DNA of 64,000 nucleotides, taken from Rhodococcus sp. W8901. GTDB lineage: Bacteria; Actinomycetota; Actinomycetes; Mycobacteriales; Mycobacteriaceae. This document shows, piece by piece, positions 44,731 through 54,955 of the stretch. Position 1 is the stretch's first letter, and every line of letters starts with the position of its first letter. Below the pieces are notes generated by a model that was not told the origin of the DNA, did not search any database, and worked only from the letters and a program-made list of their open reading frames with translations. The position numbers and the translations under genes are program-made. The DNA lies in assembly GCF_013348805.1 (NCBI RefSeq), contig NZ_CP054690.1:1736001-1800000 (forward strand), written 5' to 3'.

Positions 44731-46271
44731 GAAGGCCTTCGCCAGATCCCGCCCGCACCGGGCGTGACGGCGTCGACCAGCGCCCACGCCTGCTCGACCG
44801 GGAGGTCGTGGACGACGTACTTGCCGGTGCCCGCGGGTGTCGCCGCGATCACGGTGGCGACGCCGGCGCGGCGCTGGAAGAACGTCTGGCGCACCGTCCA
44901 GCCGATGATGCCGGCGGCCTCGATGCTGTCGCGGCGGCGGTCCAGCGATCCGCTGCGGGTGATCAGCCAGCCGGGCAGCACCGCGTGCCCGAGTCCGCGG
45001 TAGCGGTCCCACGCGAGTCCCGCGCCTGCCAGCGCGAGCACGACGACGCCCGCCCACGCGGGCCACGGCACGTGACGGCCCGCGACGACGAATCCGGCGG
45101 CGATCAGCGCGGTGAGGGCGGCCGGCCACAGCGCGCGGGTGTAGCGGCGCCGATGCGCGGCCGGTCCGTGCGGGAGCAGCGCGACGTCCGCCTGCCGGTC
45201 GTCGCCGAGAACGGTCGCCATCACCCGCGTCGCGTCCGCCCGCGGGCTCTGCGGCAGCAGCAGTGACGACTCACGGTGTTCGGCGCTGACACCGGTCATG
45301 ATCGCGTCGAGGGACGCCCCGCCGGCGACGCGAAGCAGCAGCGGCTCCTTGAGCGTCGTGCCGCGGAGCCGGGCCCGGTCCAGGGTGGTCTGCCGGGTGC
45401 GCAACAGTCCGTGACTGACGTGCAGCGTGCGGCCGTTGTCGGTGACGCTCATGCGGCCGTACACCACCAGATAGCGCCCGCACGCGAGGACGCTCGCGGC
45501 GACAAACAGGATCACCAGCCCGGCCAGGCCGAGTACGGCGAGGCCCAGTGCGCCGGCCTGTTCGGCGGAATCGAATCCGTCCGCGAGGGCGGGGGAGCGG
45601 GCGATCCGGTCGGCCAGCCCGTACTGGAACACGATGCCGACCAGCGCGCCGATCGCGATCAGCCCGGTCACCGAGAACGGCGCGTACCGCACCCATGACG
45701 GCGACCAGTGCCCGATCTCGACGCCCGGCCTCCCGGGCGGTGCGGTGTCCGAGGCAGCATCGGTGCCCGCCTCGGGCCGGAGCTCCCGGTGTCCGGCGAG
45801 CAGCGCCGCGCGCAGGTCCGGGACGAGGGTGGCGTCGAGCGCATTGAGTTCGAACCTGCTCTCGCCGCGCTGCGCCTGCTGGCCGGTGCCGATCCGGAGC
45901 ACCGCCAGCCCGAGGAGCCGGTGCAGCACCCCGGCCTCGACGTCGACGGAGCGGATGCGGGTGCGCGGCACCGACAGGACCTTCTTCTCGAAGACGCCGT
46001 GCCGCAGCTGCACGTGGACCGGACCGATGCGGTAGGTGGTGGTGAACCAGCGGAGCACGCCGTAGACGACGAGGACGGCGACGGCGACCAGCCCCCAGTA
46101 GTGGTTGCCGTTCCGGCTGCCGACGATCCACGACACCGCGATCACGGGGAGCAGTTTGAGGACCTCGTTGACCGGGTGGACGAGCAGCATCCGCTTGTCG
46201 AGGCGCAGCCACGGCTGTTCCTCCTCGGCGGCCAGGGCGGCGTCACCGGACTGTTCGAGGGGCACGCTCAC
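44727..46271 (-). CDS. Membrane protein with repeated bPH2 domains (YdbT-like)
   Basis: 514 residues. Three membrane-proximal units of the DUF304/bPH2 (bacterial pleckstrin-homology-like) type are seen, each after a pair of helices: KVLSVPRTRIRSVDVEAGVL (first), RQTTLDRARLRGTTLKEPLL (second) and DRRRDSIEAAGIIGWTVRQT (third). This is the layout of Bacillus YdbT. The GTG start overlaps the stop of the upstream smaller bPH2 gene (GTGA). In Bacillus the YdbS/YdbT pair affects sensitivity to certain bacteriocins; a role in envelope upkeep is likely but not shown here. Confidence 0.85.
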   Translation of the reverse strand: MSVPLEQSGDAALAAEEEQPWLRLDKRMLLVHPVNEVLKLLPVIAVSWIVGSRNGNHYWGLVAVAVLVVYGVLRWFTTTYRIGPVHVQLRHGVFEKKVLSVPRTRIRSVDVEAGVLHRLLGLAVLRIGTGQQAQRGESRFELNALDATLVPDLRAALLAGHRELRPEAGTDAASDTAPPGRPGVEIGHWSPSWVRYAPFSVTGLIAIGALVGIVFQYGLADRIARSPALADGFDSAEQAGALGLAVLGLAGLVILFVAASVLACGRYLVVYGRMSVTDNGRTLHVSHGLLRTRQTTLDRARLRGTTLKEPLLLRVAGGASLDAIMTGVSAEHRESSLLLPQSPRADATRVMATVLGDDRQADVALLPHGPAAHRRRYTRALWPAALTALIAAGFVVAGRHVPWPAWAGVVVLALAGAGLAWDRYRGLGHAVLPGWLITRSGSLDRRRDSIEAAGIIGWTVRQTFFQRRAGVATVIAATPAGTGKYVVHDLPVEQAWALVDAVTPGAGGIWRRPS

Positions 46272-46792
46272 GTCGCATCCCCGGCGTTGCGGGCGGCGAT
46301 CTCGGTGAGGTGTTCGACGGTGCGGTCGGCGACGTCGAGGTCGAGTGCGGTGATCTTCACGGCGCCGGCCGACGACGCCGTGGTGACGGTGACCGTCGCG
46401 AGGCCGAAGAATCGGTCCAGCGGTCCGCGTTCGGTGTCGACGGTCTGGATGCGGGTGATGGGTGCGATCCGGCGCTCCTGGTTGAACCAACCGGTGCGTG
46501 TGTAGACGGCGTCGTCGCTGATCTCCCAGCGGTGCACGCGGTAGCGCCACCGCGGCACGACCACGATGTCGACGACCGCGACGACCGCGGTGAGCGCGAA
46601 GACCAGCACGTGCGGCCACGTGGTCCAGCGTCCGTCGACGACCGCCCACACGACCTGCGCGACGAACACCGGCAGCCAGATCAGGGTGGCCGTCGTCGCC
46701 CACAGTCGCGGGGCGCGGACGCTGGGGCGCCACTTCGGTTCGGCCATCGTCACCGTTCGCTCGAACGGTGCGGGGTCGGGAGGGAAGCTCAC
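46268..46792 (-). CDS. bPH2-domain membrane protein (YdbS-like)
   Basis: 174 residues. Two membrane helices (about 35-80) precede one bPH2 domain with WEISDDAVYTRTGWFNQERR, then IAPITRIQTVDTERGPLDRF and FGLATVTVTTASS. It is the small partner of the next gene, with a four-base overlap, as with YdbS-YdbT. GTG start at 46792; an ATG at 46747 (MAEPKW) is an alternative. Confidence 0.85.
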   Translation of the reverse strand: MSFPPDPAPFERTVTMAEPKWRPSVRAPRLWATTATLIWLPVFVAQVVWAVVDGRWTTWPHVLVFALTAVVAVVDIVVVPRWRYRVHRWEISDDAVYTRTGWFNQERRIAPITRIQTVDTERGPLDRFFGLATVTVTTASSAGAVKITALDLDVADRTVEHLTEIAARNAGDAT

Positions 46793-46874
46793 GATCTCAT
46801 CCTGCCCGAGTCGACGTCCCGCGTCCTATGGTGGAGGTGGCCGCGAGTGTCTGCCGAGACGGAAGGTGGTCGTC

Positions 46875-47111
46875 ATGGAACGATCCGGAACCGACAACAC
46901 CCGGGACGCCGAGGGCTCCGAGGAGGCCGAGGACGTCGTCCGCCCGACGGACGTGCCCGAAGCCGATCTGGTGGAGCAGATGACCCCGGCCGAAGGCGAC
47001 GACGAACGCGAGGATTCGGACCGGATCGAGCCGCCGCTGGAAGTGAACGAGGCGGACGCGGCCGAGCAGCGCCGCAGCGTCCCCGTCGACGAGGACTATC
47101 CCCGCGGCTGA
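46875..47111 (+). CDS. Small acidic protein, unrecognised
   Basis: 78 residues from the ATG at 46875, with GGAAGGTGG upstream. Nearly 40% of residues are Asp or Glu, with few hydrophobics, so it is probably disordered. The second half contains [19 protein letters not shown], a pattern that looks like a conserved short motif of small acidic actinobacterial proteins. It lies just before fbiC on the same strand. Function unknown. Confidence 0.65.
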   Translation: MERSGTDNTRDAEGSEEAEDVVRPTDVPEADLVEQMTPAEGDDEREDSDRIEPPLEVNEADAAEQRRSVPVDEDYPRG

Positions 47112-47151
47112 GCGGATCGACCGGGACCCGCGGTGGCAGGTACCGGGGCGG

Positions 47152-49776
47152 GTGACGCATGATCGACGGGTGACCCACTCAGGCGATGACACCGACCGGT
47201 CCATGATCCTGCCGATTCCGTCGGTACCGCGGCCCCCGGTGAAGACCGAAGCGCCCTCCGCGAGTGCGATGCGGCGGGTACTGCGTCGCGCCCGGGACGG
47301 GTCCACCCTCAACGTCGACGAGGCGACCACCGTGCTGCACGCGCGTGGCACGGACCTCGAGGACCTGTGCGCGTCGGCGGCGAAGGTGCGTGACGCGGGA
47401 CTGGTCGCGGCGGGCCGTCAGGGGACCGTGACGTATTCGCGGAAGGTCTTCATCCCCCTCACCCGCCTGTGCCGCGACAAGTGCCACTACTGCACGTTCG
47501 TGACGGTCCCGGGCAAGCTGCGGGCCGAGGGTCACAGCGTGTACCTGGAACCGGACGAGGTGCTCGAGATCGCGCGGCAGGGCGCCGAGATGGGCTGCAA
47601 GGAAGCCCTGTTCACGCTCGGGGATCGCCCGGAGGACCGGTGGCCCGAGGCCGAGCAGTGGCTCGACGAGCGGGGCTACGATTCCACACTGGACTACGTG
47701 CGCGCGATGTCGATCCGGGTGCTCGAGGAGACCGGTCTGCTGCCGCACCTCAACCCCGGCGTGATGAGCTGGGAGGAGATGTCCCGGCTCAAGCCGGTGG
47801 CGCCGTCGATGGGGATGATGCTCGAGACCACCTCGAAGCGTCTGTTCACCGACAAGGGCGAGTGCCACTACGGCAGCCCCGACAAGGACCCCGACGTCCG
47901 TCTGCGCACACTGACCGAGGCGGGCCGACTCTCGATACCGTTCACGACCGGGATTCTCGTCGGCATCGGCGAGACGCCGGCCGAGCGTGCCGACTCCATC
48001 ATGGCGATCCGAAAGGTGCACAAGGCTTTCGGTCACGTGCAGGAAGTGATCGTGCAGAACTTCCTCGCCAAGCCGGATACCGCGATGCGGGATGCGCCCG
48101 ACGCGAACCTCGAGGAATTCCTGGCGACCATCGCGGTGACCCGGCTGCTGCTGGGCCCGGGTATGCGGATCCAGTCGCCGCCCAACCTCGTCTCGCACGC
48201 CGAGTGCCTCGCGCTGATCGGCGCCGGCGTCGACGACTGGGGCGGCGTCTCGCCGCTCACCCCGGACCACGTCAACCCGGAGCGGCCGTGGCCCAACCTG
48301 GACACCCTTGCCGAGATCACGGCGCAGGCCGGGTTCACGCTCACCGAGCGGACCGCCGCGCAGCCGCAGTACGTGCTGGCCGGACACCCGTGGATCGACC
48401 CGCGGATCGGCGCACACGTGCGGGCGCTGGCGGACCCCGAGACGGGTCTCGCGCGGGAGGGCGTGAAGCCGGCCGGGTTGCCGTGGCAGGAACCGGACGA
48501 GGAATGGGTGTCGACCGGTCGTGTCGACCTCAACACCGAGATCGACACGCAGGGCCGCAACACCGAGACCCGCTCCGATCTGGGCAGCGCGTTCGGCGAC
48601 TGGGAGACGGTCCGGGAGCAGGTGCTGGAACTGGGCCGCGCCGCGCCGACCCGGGTGGACACCGACGTTCTGTCGGCGCTACGCAGCGCCGAGCGCGATC
48701 CCGCCGGCCTCAGCGACGACGAGTACCTCGCGCTGGCGACGGCGGACGGTGACGGGCTCGAGGCCGTCGTCGCGCTCGCGGACGCGCTGCGCAGGGAGGC
48801 CGTCGGCGACAACGTCACGTACGTCGTGAACCGGAACATCAACTTCACCAACATCTGCTACACCGGCTGCCGGTTCTGCGCGTTCGCGCAGCGCAAGGGT
48901 GACGCGGACGCGTTCACGCTGTCGGCCGAGGAAGTGGCCGACCGGGCATGGGAGGCGCACGTCGCCGGTGCGACCGAGGTGTGCATGCAGGGCGGCATCG
49001 ACCCCGAACTGCCGGTCACCGGGTACGCCGATCTGGTGCGGGCGGTCAAGCGCCGGGTGCCGTCGATGCACGTCCACGCCTTCAGCCCGATGGAGATCGT
49101 CAACGGCGCTTCCCGTGGTGGGCAGAGCATCCGGGACTGGCTCACCGAACTGCGCGCGGCCGGACTGGACACGATTCCCGGCACGGCCGCCGAGATCCTC
49201 GACGACGAGGTCCGCTGGGTGCTCACCAAGGGCAAGCTGCCGACGTCGGCGTGGATCGACGTGATCACCACCGCCCACGAGGTGGGCCTGCGATCGAGTT
49301 CGACGATGATGTACGGCCACGTCGACAGCCCCAAGCATTGGGTGGGGCACCTGAACGTGATCCGTGGAATCCAGGACAGGACAGGCGGATTCACCGAGTT
49401 CGTGCTGCTGCCGTTCGTGCACCAGAGCGCGCCTCTGTACCTCGCGGGCGCGTCCCGGCCGGGCCCGACGCAGCGGGACAACCGGGCCGCGCACGCGCTG
49501 TCGCGGATCATGCTGCACGGGCGGATCCCCAACATCCAGACCAGCTGGGTGAAGCTGGGTATCGCCGGCACGCAGGCGATGCTGCAGGGCGGTGCGAACG
49601 ATCTCGGTGGCACGTTGATGGAGGAGACCATCTCCCGGATGGCCGGTTCGCAGCACGGATCGGAGAAGACCGTCGAGGAGCTGCGGGCCATCGCCGAGGG
49701 GATCGGACGTCCCGCCCGCGAGCGGACCACGGGCTACGCGTTGCGCGAGCACGCGCCGGCCCTTCCGTTGATCTGA
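47152..49776 (+). CDS. fbiC: FO synthase FbiC (coenzyme F420 biosynthesis)
   Basis: 874 residues, a fusion of two radical-SAM halves. The CofG half has C-x3-C-x2-C as LCRDKCHYC near residue 105, and the CofH half has CYTGCRFC near 568. [20 protein letters not shown] and [15 protein letters not shown] fall in the first half; the second contains [20 protein letters not shown] and [15 protein letters not shown]. It joins tyrosine to 5-amino-6-ribitylaminouracil to make FO. The GTG at 47170 is an alternative start. M. tuberculosis Rv1173 is syntenic. Confidence 0.96.
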   Translation: MTHDRRVTHSGDDTDRSMILPIPSVPRPPVKTEAPSASAMRRVLRRARDGSTLNVDEATTVLHARGTDLEDLCASAAKVRDAGLVAAGRQGTVTYSRKVFIPLTRLCRDKCHYCTFVTVPGKLRAEGHSVYLEPDEVLEIARQGAEMGCKEALFTLGDRPEDRWPEAEQWLDERGYDSTLDYVRAMSIRVLEETGLLPHLNPGVMSWEEMSRLKPVAPSMGMMLETTSKRLFTDKGECHYGSPDKDPDVRLRTLTEAGRLSIPFTTGILVGIGETPAERADSIMAIRKVHKAFGHVQEVIVQNFLAKPDTAMRDAPDANLEEFLATIAVTRLLLGPGMRIQSPPNLVSHAECLALIGAGVDDWGGVSPLTPDHVNPERPWPNLDTLAEITAQAGFTLTERTAAQPQYVLAGHPWIDPRIGAHVRALADPETGLAREGVKPAGLPWQEPDEEWVSTGRVDLNTEIDTQGRNTETRSDLGSAFGDWETVREQVLELGRAAPTRVDTDVLSALRSAERDPAGLSDDEYLALATADGDGLEAVVALADALRREAVGDNVTYVVNRNINFTNICYTGCRFCAFAQRKGDADAFTLSAEEVADRAWEAHVAGATEVCMQGGIDPELPVTGYADLVRAVKRRVPSMHVHAFSPMEIVNGASRGGQSIRDWLTELRAAGLDTIPGTAAEILDDEVRWVLTKGKLPTSAWIDVITTAHEVGLRSSSTMMYGHVDSPKHWVGHLNVIRGIQDRTGGFTEFVLLPFVHQSAPLYLAGASRPGPTQRDNRAAHALSRIMLHGRIPNIQTSWVKLGIAGTQAMLQGGANDLGGTLMEETISRMAGSQHGSEKTVEELRAIAEGIGRPARERTTGYALREHAPALPLI

Positions 49777-49784
49777 GTGCCGCG

Positions 49785-50552
49785 ATGAGCGACGACAGCC
49801 GCCCGAGCGACCGGACCGTGGCGGTCCTGCTCGACCAGGCGGCGTGGGGCATCAGCCCCATGCTCGACGTGCTGCACCTCGATCCGCTCGGCATCAAGGC
49901 CCGCACGTTCGAGCCGCCGAGCGCGGCCGACCGGGCCCTGGCCGAGAAGGTGCTCGACGCCGCGGCGTGGGTGCTGGACGAGCTGACGGTGCCCGGCACC
50001 GCGGCCTGGGAACGGTCGAGCGCGGCGGACCGGGCCGACTGGTGGGTGACGCGGCTCGGTGCGCTCAACACCGTCGCGGTCGCGTTCCCCAGCGTTCTCG
50101 GTGCGCTGGTCGGCCGGCTGCCGATCCAGGACCTGCTCGGCTTCGCGAACCAGGCGCTGGTGTTGGTGGCGGTGGCGCGCGAGTACGGCGTCGAGGACCG
50201 GGCACGGCAGGTGGATCTGCTCGCGGCGGTGCTGTGCCGACGCGAGCTCGATGCCCGGCCGATCCTCGAGTGTTCCTCCCGCCACGAGGATGCCGAGCGT
50301 GACCACATTGCGGGATGGCGACCGTTCGCGGTGGTCGGATCGATGTGGCGTACGGCACACACGGTTCGCGGGCTGCTGTCCGAGATCGAGCGGCGGCCGC
50401 GCGGCAGTGGGCCGTACCGCGTCCTCGGTCGGCTCCCGGTGGTGGGTGCGCTCGCCGAATACCTGGGTGAATGCGGCGCGCTCGCGGAGGTCGCGAGCGA
50501 GGTGCGGGACCGGATCGACGCGGGTCGGCCCGCCGCCCGCGCGGTTCGCTGA
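49785..50552 (+). CDS. Unrecognised 255-residue protein downstream of fbiC
   Basis: It starts at the ATG nine bases after the fbiC stop, so it is probably co-transcribed. The soluble, mostly helical protein has [20 protein letters not shown] early, a hydrophobic middle ([20 protein letters not shown], about 105-124) and a C-terminal Gly/Leu-rich helix pair. There is no clear signal peptide or cofactor motif. No family was recognised with confidence; the layout is somewhat like EcsC-type proteins. A link to F420 is suggested only by position. Confidence 0.75.
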   Translation: MSDDSRPSDRTVAVLLDQAAWGISPMLDVLHLDPLGIKARTFEPPSAADRALAEKVLDAAAWVLDELTVPGTAAWERSSAADRADWWVTRLGALNTVAVAFPSVLGALVGRLPIQDLLGFANQALVLVAVAREYGVEDRARQVDLLAAVLCRRELDARPILECSSRHEDAERDHIAGWRPFAVVGSMWRTAHTVRGLLSEIERRPRGSGPYRVLGRLPVVGALAEYLGECGALAEVASEVRDRIDAGRPAARAVR

Positions 50553-50686
50553 GGCGACCCTTACCTGACTGTTGCGGTCGGGGAGATTCATACTGGACAC
50601 TCCGGAAGTTCGTCGGGTCGAGGACCCGACCAGCCGGGTCGTCGAGGCGCCTCGGCGCCCGGGTCAGAAAGGCAGGGAGAGCAGCA

Positions 50687-51010
50687 GTGACCTACACGAT
50701 TGCCGAACCGTGCGTCGATGTGCTGGACAAGGCATGTATCGAGGAGTGCCCGGTCGACTGCATCTACGAGGGTGGTCGCATGCTCTACATCCATCCGGAC
50801 GAGTGTGTGGACTGCGGTGCGTGTGAGCCGGTGTGCCCCGTCGAGGCCATCTTCTACGAGGACGACGTGCCGGATCAGTGGACCGGATACGTGAGCGCGA
50901 ACGTCGACTTCTTCGACGATCTCGGTTCGCCGGGCGGTGCCGCGAAGCTCGGCAAGGTCGACTTCGACCCGCCGCTGATCAAGGCGCTGCCCCCCATGGG
51001 CGAGGAATAG
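50687..51010 (+). CDS. fdxC: 7Fe ferredoxin FdxC
   Basis: 107 residues, GTG start with GGCAGGGAGA upstream. The first cluster region is [20 protein letters not shown] and the second is [16 protein letters not shown], giving the cysteines of a 3Fe-4S plus 4Fe-4S ferredoxin. The C-terminal tail [19 protein letters not shown] is typical of actinobacterial FdxC. It carries electrons for general oxidoreductases. Rv1177 lies in the same place, directly before dapC. Confidence 0.95.
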   Translation: MTYTIAEPCVDVLDKACIEECPVDCIYEGGRMLYIHPDECVDCGACEPVCPVEAIFYEDDVPDQWTGYVSANVDFFDDLGSPGGAAKLGKVDFDPPLIKALPPMGEE

Positions 51011-51024
51011 GTCGAGGAAGAGCG

Positions 51025-52125
51025 TTGCCCCGTAACCCGGTAGCCAAGTCCCTGCCCGATTTCCCGTGGGATTCCCTCGTGTCCGCGAAGGAGAAGGCGC
51101 AGTCGCATCCCGACGGCATTGTGAACCTGTCCGTGGGAACCCCGGTCGATCCGGTGGCTCCGGCCATCCAGGCCGCATTGTCGTCGGTGGCGGCCGAGCC
51201 CGGCTACCCGACCACGCACGGCACCGATGCGCTGCGCGAGGCCACGGCCGCGTCGGTGGCCCGCCGCTACGGGATGACCGGGGTGGATCCGGCGGCGATC
51301 CTGCCGGTGATCGGCACCAAGGAAGCCATCGCGTGGCTGCCGCGCCTGCTCGGTCTCGGGGCCGGCGACCTCGTGGTGATCCCCGAGGTTGCCTACCCGA
51401 CGTACGAGGTGGGCGCGCTGCTCGCCGGTGCGCGGGTGCTGCGGGCCGACGGGACCGCGCAGCTGGGCCCGGAGAATCCGGCACTCATCTTCGTCAACTC
51501 GCCGTCGAATCCCACCGGCAAGGTGCTCGGGGTCGAACACCTGCGCAAGGTCGTCGCGTTCGCGCGCGAGCGGGGAGCGATCGTCGCGTCCGACGAGTGC
51601 TACCTGGGTCTGACGTGGGACGCCGACGCGGTCTCGATCCTCGACCCGCGGGTGTGCGACGGCGACCACACGGGCCTGATCGCGATCCAGTCGCTGTCGA
51701 AGACGTCGAACCTCGCCAGCTACCGGGCCGGCTTCCTCGCGGGCGACCCGGCGCTGATCGCCGAACTGCTCGAGGTCCGCAAGCATGCGGGCATGATGAT
51801 GCCGACGCCGATACAGGCCGCGATGGCCGCTGCGCTCGCCGACGACGAGCAGGAGGCCGAGCAGCGTGAGCGGTACCGGCGTCGTCGCGACGTCCTGCTC
51901 GCCGCAGTCCGTGGAGCAGGTTTCACGGTCGACGACTCGGAGGCCGGGCTGTACCTGTGGGCCACCCGCGGTGAGGACTGCCGGGACACCGTCGACTGGT
52001 TCGCCGAGCGCGGCATCCTCGTCGCGCCGGGAGACTTCTACGGCCCGCGCGGGCAGAAGCACGTGCGGATCGCCCTCACCGCGTCCGACGAGCGGATCGC
52101 CGCGGCGGCAGCGCGTCTGTCCTGA
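51025..52125 (+). CDS. dapC: N-succinyldiaminopimelate aminotransferase DapC
   Basis: 366 residues from the TTG at 51025 (GAGGAAG upstream), 14 bases after fdxC. Fold-type I PLP features are NSPSNPTGKVLGV, SDECYLGL and the PLP lysine in QSLSKTSNLASYRAGF; the C-terminal Arg region reads GRGQKHVRIALTAS-like (PRGQKHVRIALTA). It matches M. tuberculosis DapC (Rv1178) over its length (DGIVNLSVGTPVDPVAPAIQ, IGTKEAIAWLPRLLGLGAGD). It acts in lysine/diaminopimelate synthesis for cell wall. Confidence 0.93.
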   Translation: MPRNPVAKSLPDFPWDSLVSAKEKAQSHPDGIVNLSVGTPVDPVAPAIQAALSSVAAEPGYPTTHGTDALREATAASVARRYGMTGVDPAAILPVIGTKEAIAWLPRLLGLGAGDLVVIPEVAYPTYEVGALLAGARVLRADGTAQLGPENPALIFVNSPSNPTGKVLGVEHLRKVVAFARERGAIVASDECYLGLTWDADAVSILDPRVCDGDHTGLIAIQSLSKTSNLASYRAGFLAGDPALIAELLEVRKHAGMMMPTPIQAAMAAALADDEQEAEQRERYRRRRDVLLAAVRGAGFTVDDSEAGLYLWATRGEDCRDTVDWFAERGILVAPGDFYGPRGQKHVRIALTASDERIAAAAARLS

Positions 52126-52149
52126 CCACACCGGGCACCCGGGTCCTCA

Positions 52150-52258
52150 CGTTTTGCGCACTTCTCGCGCGCGTGGGGCCCGCGTTCTCGCGTTTTGCGC
52201 ACTTGTCGCGGAAAGTGGGGCGCAGGTTCCGACGCTTCGCGCACTTGTTGCGGGGCGC
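52150..52258. repeat. Three imperfect 41-42 bp direct repeats
   Basis: Units beginning GTTTTGCGCACTT (52151), GTTTTGCGCACTT (52192) and GCTTCGCGCACTT (52234) are spaced 41 and 42 bp apart and share the following TCGCG...GTGGGGC part. They fill most of the gap between dapC and pruA. Spacers are not unique and conserved as in CRISPR; these look like intergenic repeats. Confidence 0.7.
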
Positions 52259-52324
52259 CGGAGGCAGTGTCGGGCGTAGCCTGAGCTTGGTTGCAGTCAC
52301 CCAGCTCGAGGGCAGGAGGGCAGC

Positions 52325-53974
52325 ATGGATGCCGTCACGCAGGTACCGGCGCCGCACAACGAACCGGTCCACTCCTACGCGCCGCGGAGCCCCGAACGCG
52401 ATCGTCTGAGGAAGTCGCTGGCGGATCACATGTCCGCCGCGATCGAGATCCCGCACGTGATCGGTGGCAAGCACCGACCTGGCAGCGGTGAGCCGATGGA
52501 AGTGGTTCAGCCGCATCGGCATTCCTCGATCCTCGGCACGATCACCAACGCCACCTACGACGACGCCCGCGCGGCGATCGACGCCGCGACCGCGGCCGCG
52601 CCGGCCTGGCGGGACCTGCCGTTCGACGAGCGGGCCGCGGTGCTGCTGCGGGCGGCGGACCTGCTGTCCGGTCCGTGGCGCGAGACGCTGGCCGCCGCGA
52701 CGATGCTGGGTCAGTCCAAGTCGGTGCAGCAGGCCGAGATCGATGCCCCGTGCGAGTTGGTCGACTTCTGGCGGTTCAACGTCCACTTCGCCCGGGCGAT
52801 TCTCGCCGATCAGCCGGTCTCGTCGCCCGGGGTGTGGAATCGGCTCGAGTACCGGCCGCTCGAGGGGTTCGTGTACGCGATCACGCCGTTCAACTTCAGC
52901 GCGATCGCCGGCAATCTGCCGACCGCGCCGGCGCTGATGGGTAACACCGTGATCTGGAAGCCGTCGCCCACCCAGACCCTGGCCGCGTACTGGACGATGC
53001 GCCTGCTCGAGGCCGCCGGACTGCCGCCCGGGGTGATCAACCTGCTCACCGGTGACGGCCTCGCGGTGTCGGATGTGGCACTGAGCGATCCGCGACTGGC
53101 CGGCATCCACTTCACCGGATCCACCGCCACCTTCCACCGTCTGTGGCGCGAGGTCGGCGCGAACATCGACCGGTACCGCAGCTATCCCCGACTGGTGGGC
53201 GAGACCGGCGGCAAGGACTTCGTGGTGGCGCATCCGTCCGCCGATCCCGCGGTGTTGTCGACGGCGCTGATCCGCGGCGCGTACGAGTACCAGGGGCAGA
53301 AGTGTTCGGCGGCGTCGCGCGCCTACATCCCGCGGTCGCTGTGGTCGCGGATGAAGGACCAGTTCCTGGCCGAGGTGGACGCACTCACCTACGGCGACGT
53401 CAGCGATCTGGAGAACTTCGGCGGCGCGGTGATCGACCGGCGCGCCTACGACAAGAACGTCGCGGCGATCGAGCGGGCGCGGGGCGCGGCCGGAGTCGAG
53501 ATCGCGGTGGGCGGCAAGTACGACGACGGCGTCGGCTACTTCGTCCGGCCCACCGTGCTGCTGGTGGACGATCCGCGCGACGAGGCGCTGTCCAAGGAGT
53601 ACTTCGGCCCGATCCTTTCTGTACACGTGTACGACGACTCGGCGCCGAACGCGTTCGCAGACGTGCTGACCGCGGTGGACACGTCGTCGGCCTACGCGTT
53701 GACCGGCGCCGTCGTCGCCGACGATCGGGCCGCGATCGAACAGGCCTCGGCCGCATTGCGATACACGGCCGGGAACTTCTACGTCAACGACAAACCGACC
53801 GGGGCGGTGGTGGGTCAGCAGCCGTTCGGGGGTGCGCGCGCGTCGGGCACCAACGACAAGGCCGGCTCGCCGCTGAACCTGCTGCGGTGGGTCTCGGCCC
53901 GCACGATCAAGGAGACCTTCGTTCCGCCGACCGACTACCGCTACCCGCACATGGAACCCGGGACCGGTCGATGA
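52325..53974 (+). CDS. pruA: Delta-1-pyrroline-5-carboxylate dehydrogenase
   Basis: 549 residues. Aldehyde-dehydrogenase motifs are VYAITPFNFSAIAGNLPTAP, the NAD-binding FTGST, the general base Glu in LVGETGGKDF (about 297) and the nucleophile Cys in YQGQKCSAASR (about 325). The length and the PFNFSAIAGN motif point to the proline/P5C branch. It oxidises glutamate-semialdehyde to glutamate. ATG with GGGCAGGAGGGCAGC upstream. The pruB start overlaps its stop (ATGA), as in Rv1187-Rv1188. Confidence 0.95.
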   Translation: MDAVTQVPAPHNEPVHSYAPRSPERDRLRKSLADHMSAAIEIPHVIGGKHRPGSGEPMEVVQPHRHSSILGTITNATYDDARAAIDAATAAAPAWRDLPFDERAAVLLRAADLLSGPWRETLAAATMLGQSKSVQQAEIDAPCELVDFWRFNVHFARAILADQPVSSPGVWNRLEYRPLEGFVYAITPFNFSAIAGNLPTAPALMGNTVIWKPSPTQTLAAYWTMRLLEAAGLPPGVINLLTGDGLAVSDVALSDPRLAGIHFTGSTATFHRLWREVGANIDRYRSYPRLVGETGGKDFVVAHPSADPAVLSTALIRGAYEYQGQKCSAASRAYIPRSLWSRMKDQFLAEVDALTYGDVSDLENFGGAVIDRRAYDKNVAAIERARGAAGVEIAVGGKYDDGVGYFVRPTVLLVDDPRDEALSKEYFGPILSVHVYDDSAPNAFADVLTAVDTSSAYALTGAVVADDRAAIEQASAALRYTAGNFYVNDKPTGAVVGQQPFGGARASGTNDKAGSPLNLLRWVSARTIKETFVPPTDYRYPHMEPGTGR

Positions 53975-54939
53975 CACCGTCGGTCCTGTCGAATCCGCTG
54001 CGGCCGGCGATCCTCGCCGCCGCCCGGTCGGCGCGGGTCAAGAGCGCGGTGACGCGCGCGCCGGTGACGAAGTCGATCGTGCGACGTTTCGTCGCGGGGG
54101 AGACGCGCGCCGACGCGATGGCGGCGTCGTCGACGCTGCTGGCGGTGGGACGGGCGGTGAGCATCGACTACCTCGGCGAGGACACGCTCGACCCGGCCCA
54201 GGCGCGCGACACCGTCGTCACGTACCTCGAGCTGCTGGCCGAACTGGGCCGCCTGCCGCAGGCGCGGGACGCCGTCGTGCGCCCGATCGAGGTGTCGGTG
54301 AAACTGTCCGCGCTCGGACAGGGCCTGCCGGTGGACGGGGAGAAGATCGCGCTCGACCACGCCCGGACGATCTGTGCGGCCGCGCGCGAGCACGGGGCCG
54401 CGGTCACCGTCGACGCCGAGGACCACACCCGAACCGACTCCACACTGGCGATCGTGCGCGAGCTGCGGGCCGACTTCCCGTGGCTCGGGACCGTCCTGCA
54501 GGCGTACCTGCGACGCACGGAGGGCGACTGCCGGGACCTGTCGGGGGCCGGCTCACGGATCCGGCTGTGCAAGGGTGCGTACCGCGAACCGGAGTCGGTG
54601 GCGTTCCGGTCCCGGGCGGACGTCGACGCGTCGTACGGGCGGTGTCTGGCGATCCTGATGCGCGGGGACGGCTACCCGATGGTCGCGACCCACGACCCGG
54701 CGATCATCGCGTCGGTGGACGACCTGGTTCGCGAGACGGGCAGGGGGCCGGACGATTTCGAACACCAGATGCTGTTCGGGATCCGGGACCTGGAGCAGGC
54801 TCGCCTGGTGGACGCCGGACGGCGCGTGCGCGTCTACGTGCCGTACGGCGGGCAGTGGTACGGCTACTTCATGCGCCGGCTCGCGGAGCGGCCGTCGAAC
54901 CTGACGTTCTTCCTTCGCTCGACGCTCACCCGGGGCTGA
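53971..54939 (+). CDS. pruB: Monofunctional proline dehydrogenase
   Basis: 322 residues. The FAD barrel shows EVSVKLSALGQGL (about 99-111), VTVDAEDHTRTD (about 146), TVLQAYLRRTEGD (about 172), RIRLCKGAYREPESVAFRSR and the C-terminal QMLFGIRDLEQARL with RVYVPYGGQWYGYFMRRLAE. It oxidises proline to pyrroline-5-carboxylate, passing electrons to quinone. Co-translated with pruA. It corresponds to Rv1188. Confidence 0.95.
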   Translation: MTPSVLSNPLRPAILAAARSARVKSAVTRAPVTKSIVRRFVAGETRADAMAASSTLLAVGRAVSIDYLGEDTLDPAQARDTVVTYLELLAELGRLPQARDAVVRPIEVSVKLSALGQGLPVDGEKIALDHARTICAAAREHGAAVTVDAEDHTRTDSTLAIVRELRADFPWLGTVLQAYLRRTEGDCRDLSGAGSRIRLCKGAYREPESVAFRSRADVDASYGRCLAILMRGDGYPMVATHDPAIIASVDDLVRETGRGPDDFEHQMLFGIRDLEQARLVDAGRRVRVYVPYGGQWYGYFMRRLAERPSNLTFFLRSTLTRG

Positions 54940-54955
54940 CGCGCGATGTGAGACA

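Noticed and set aside
52150..52258. CRISPR array
   Set aside because: There are only three degenerate units, no uniform repeat-spacer pattern and no cas genes.
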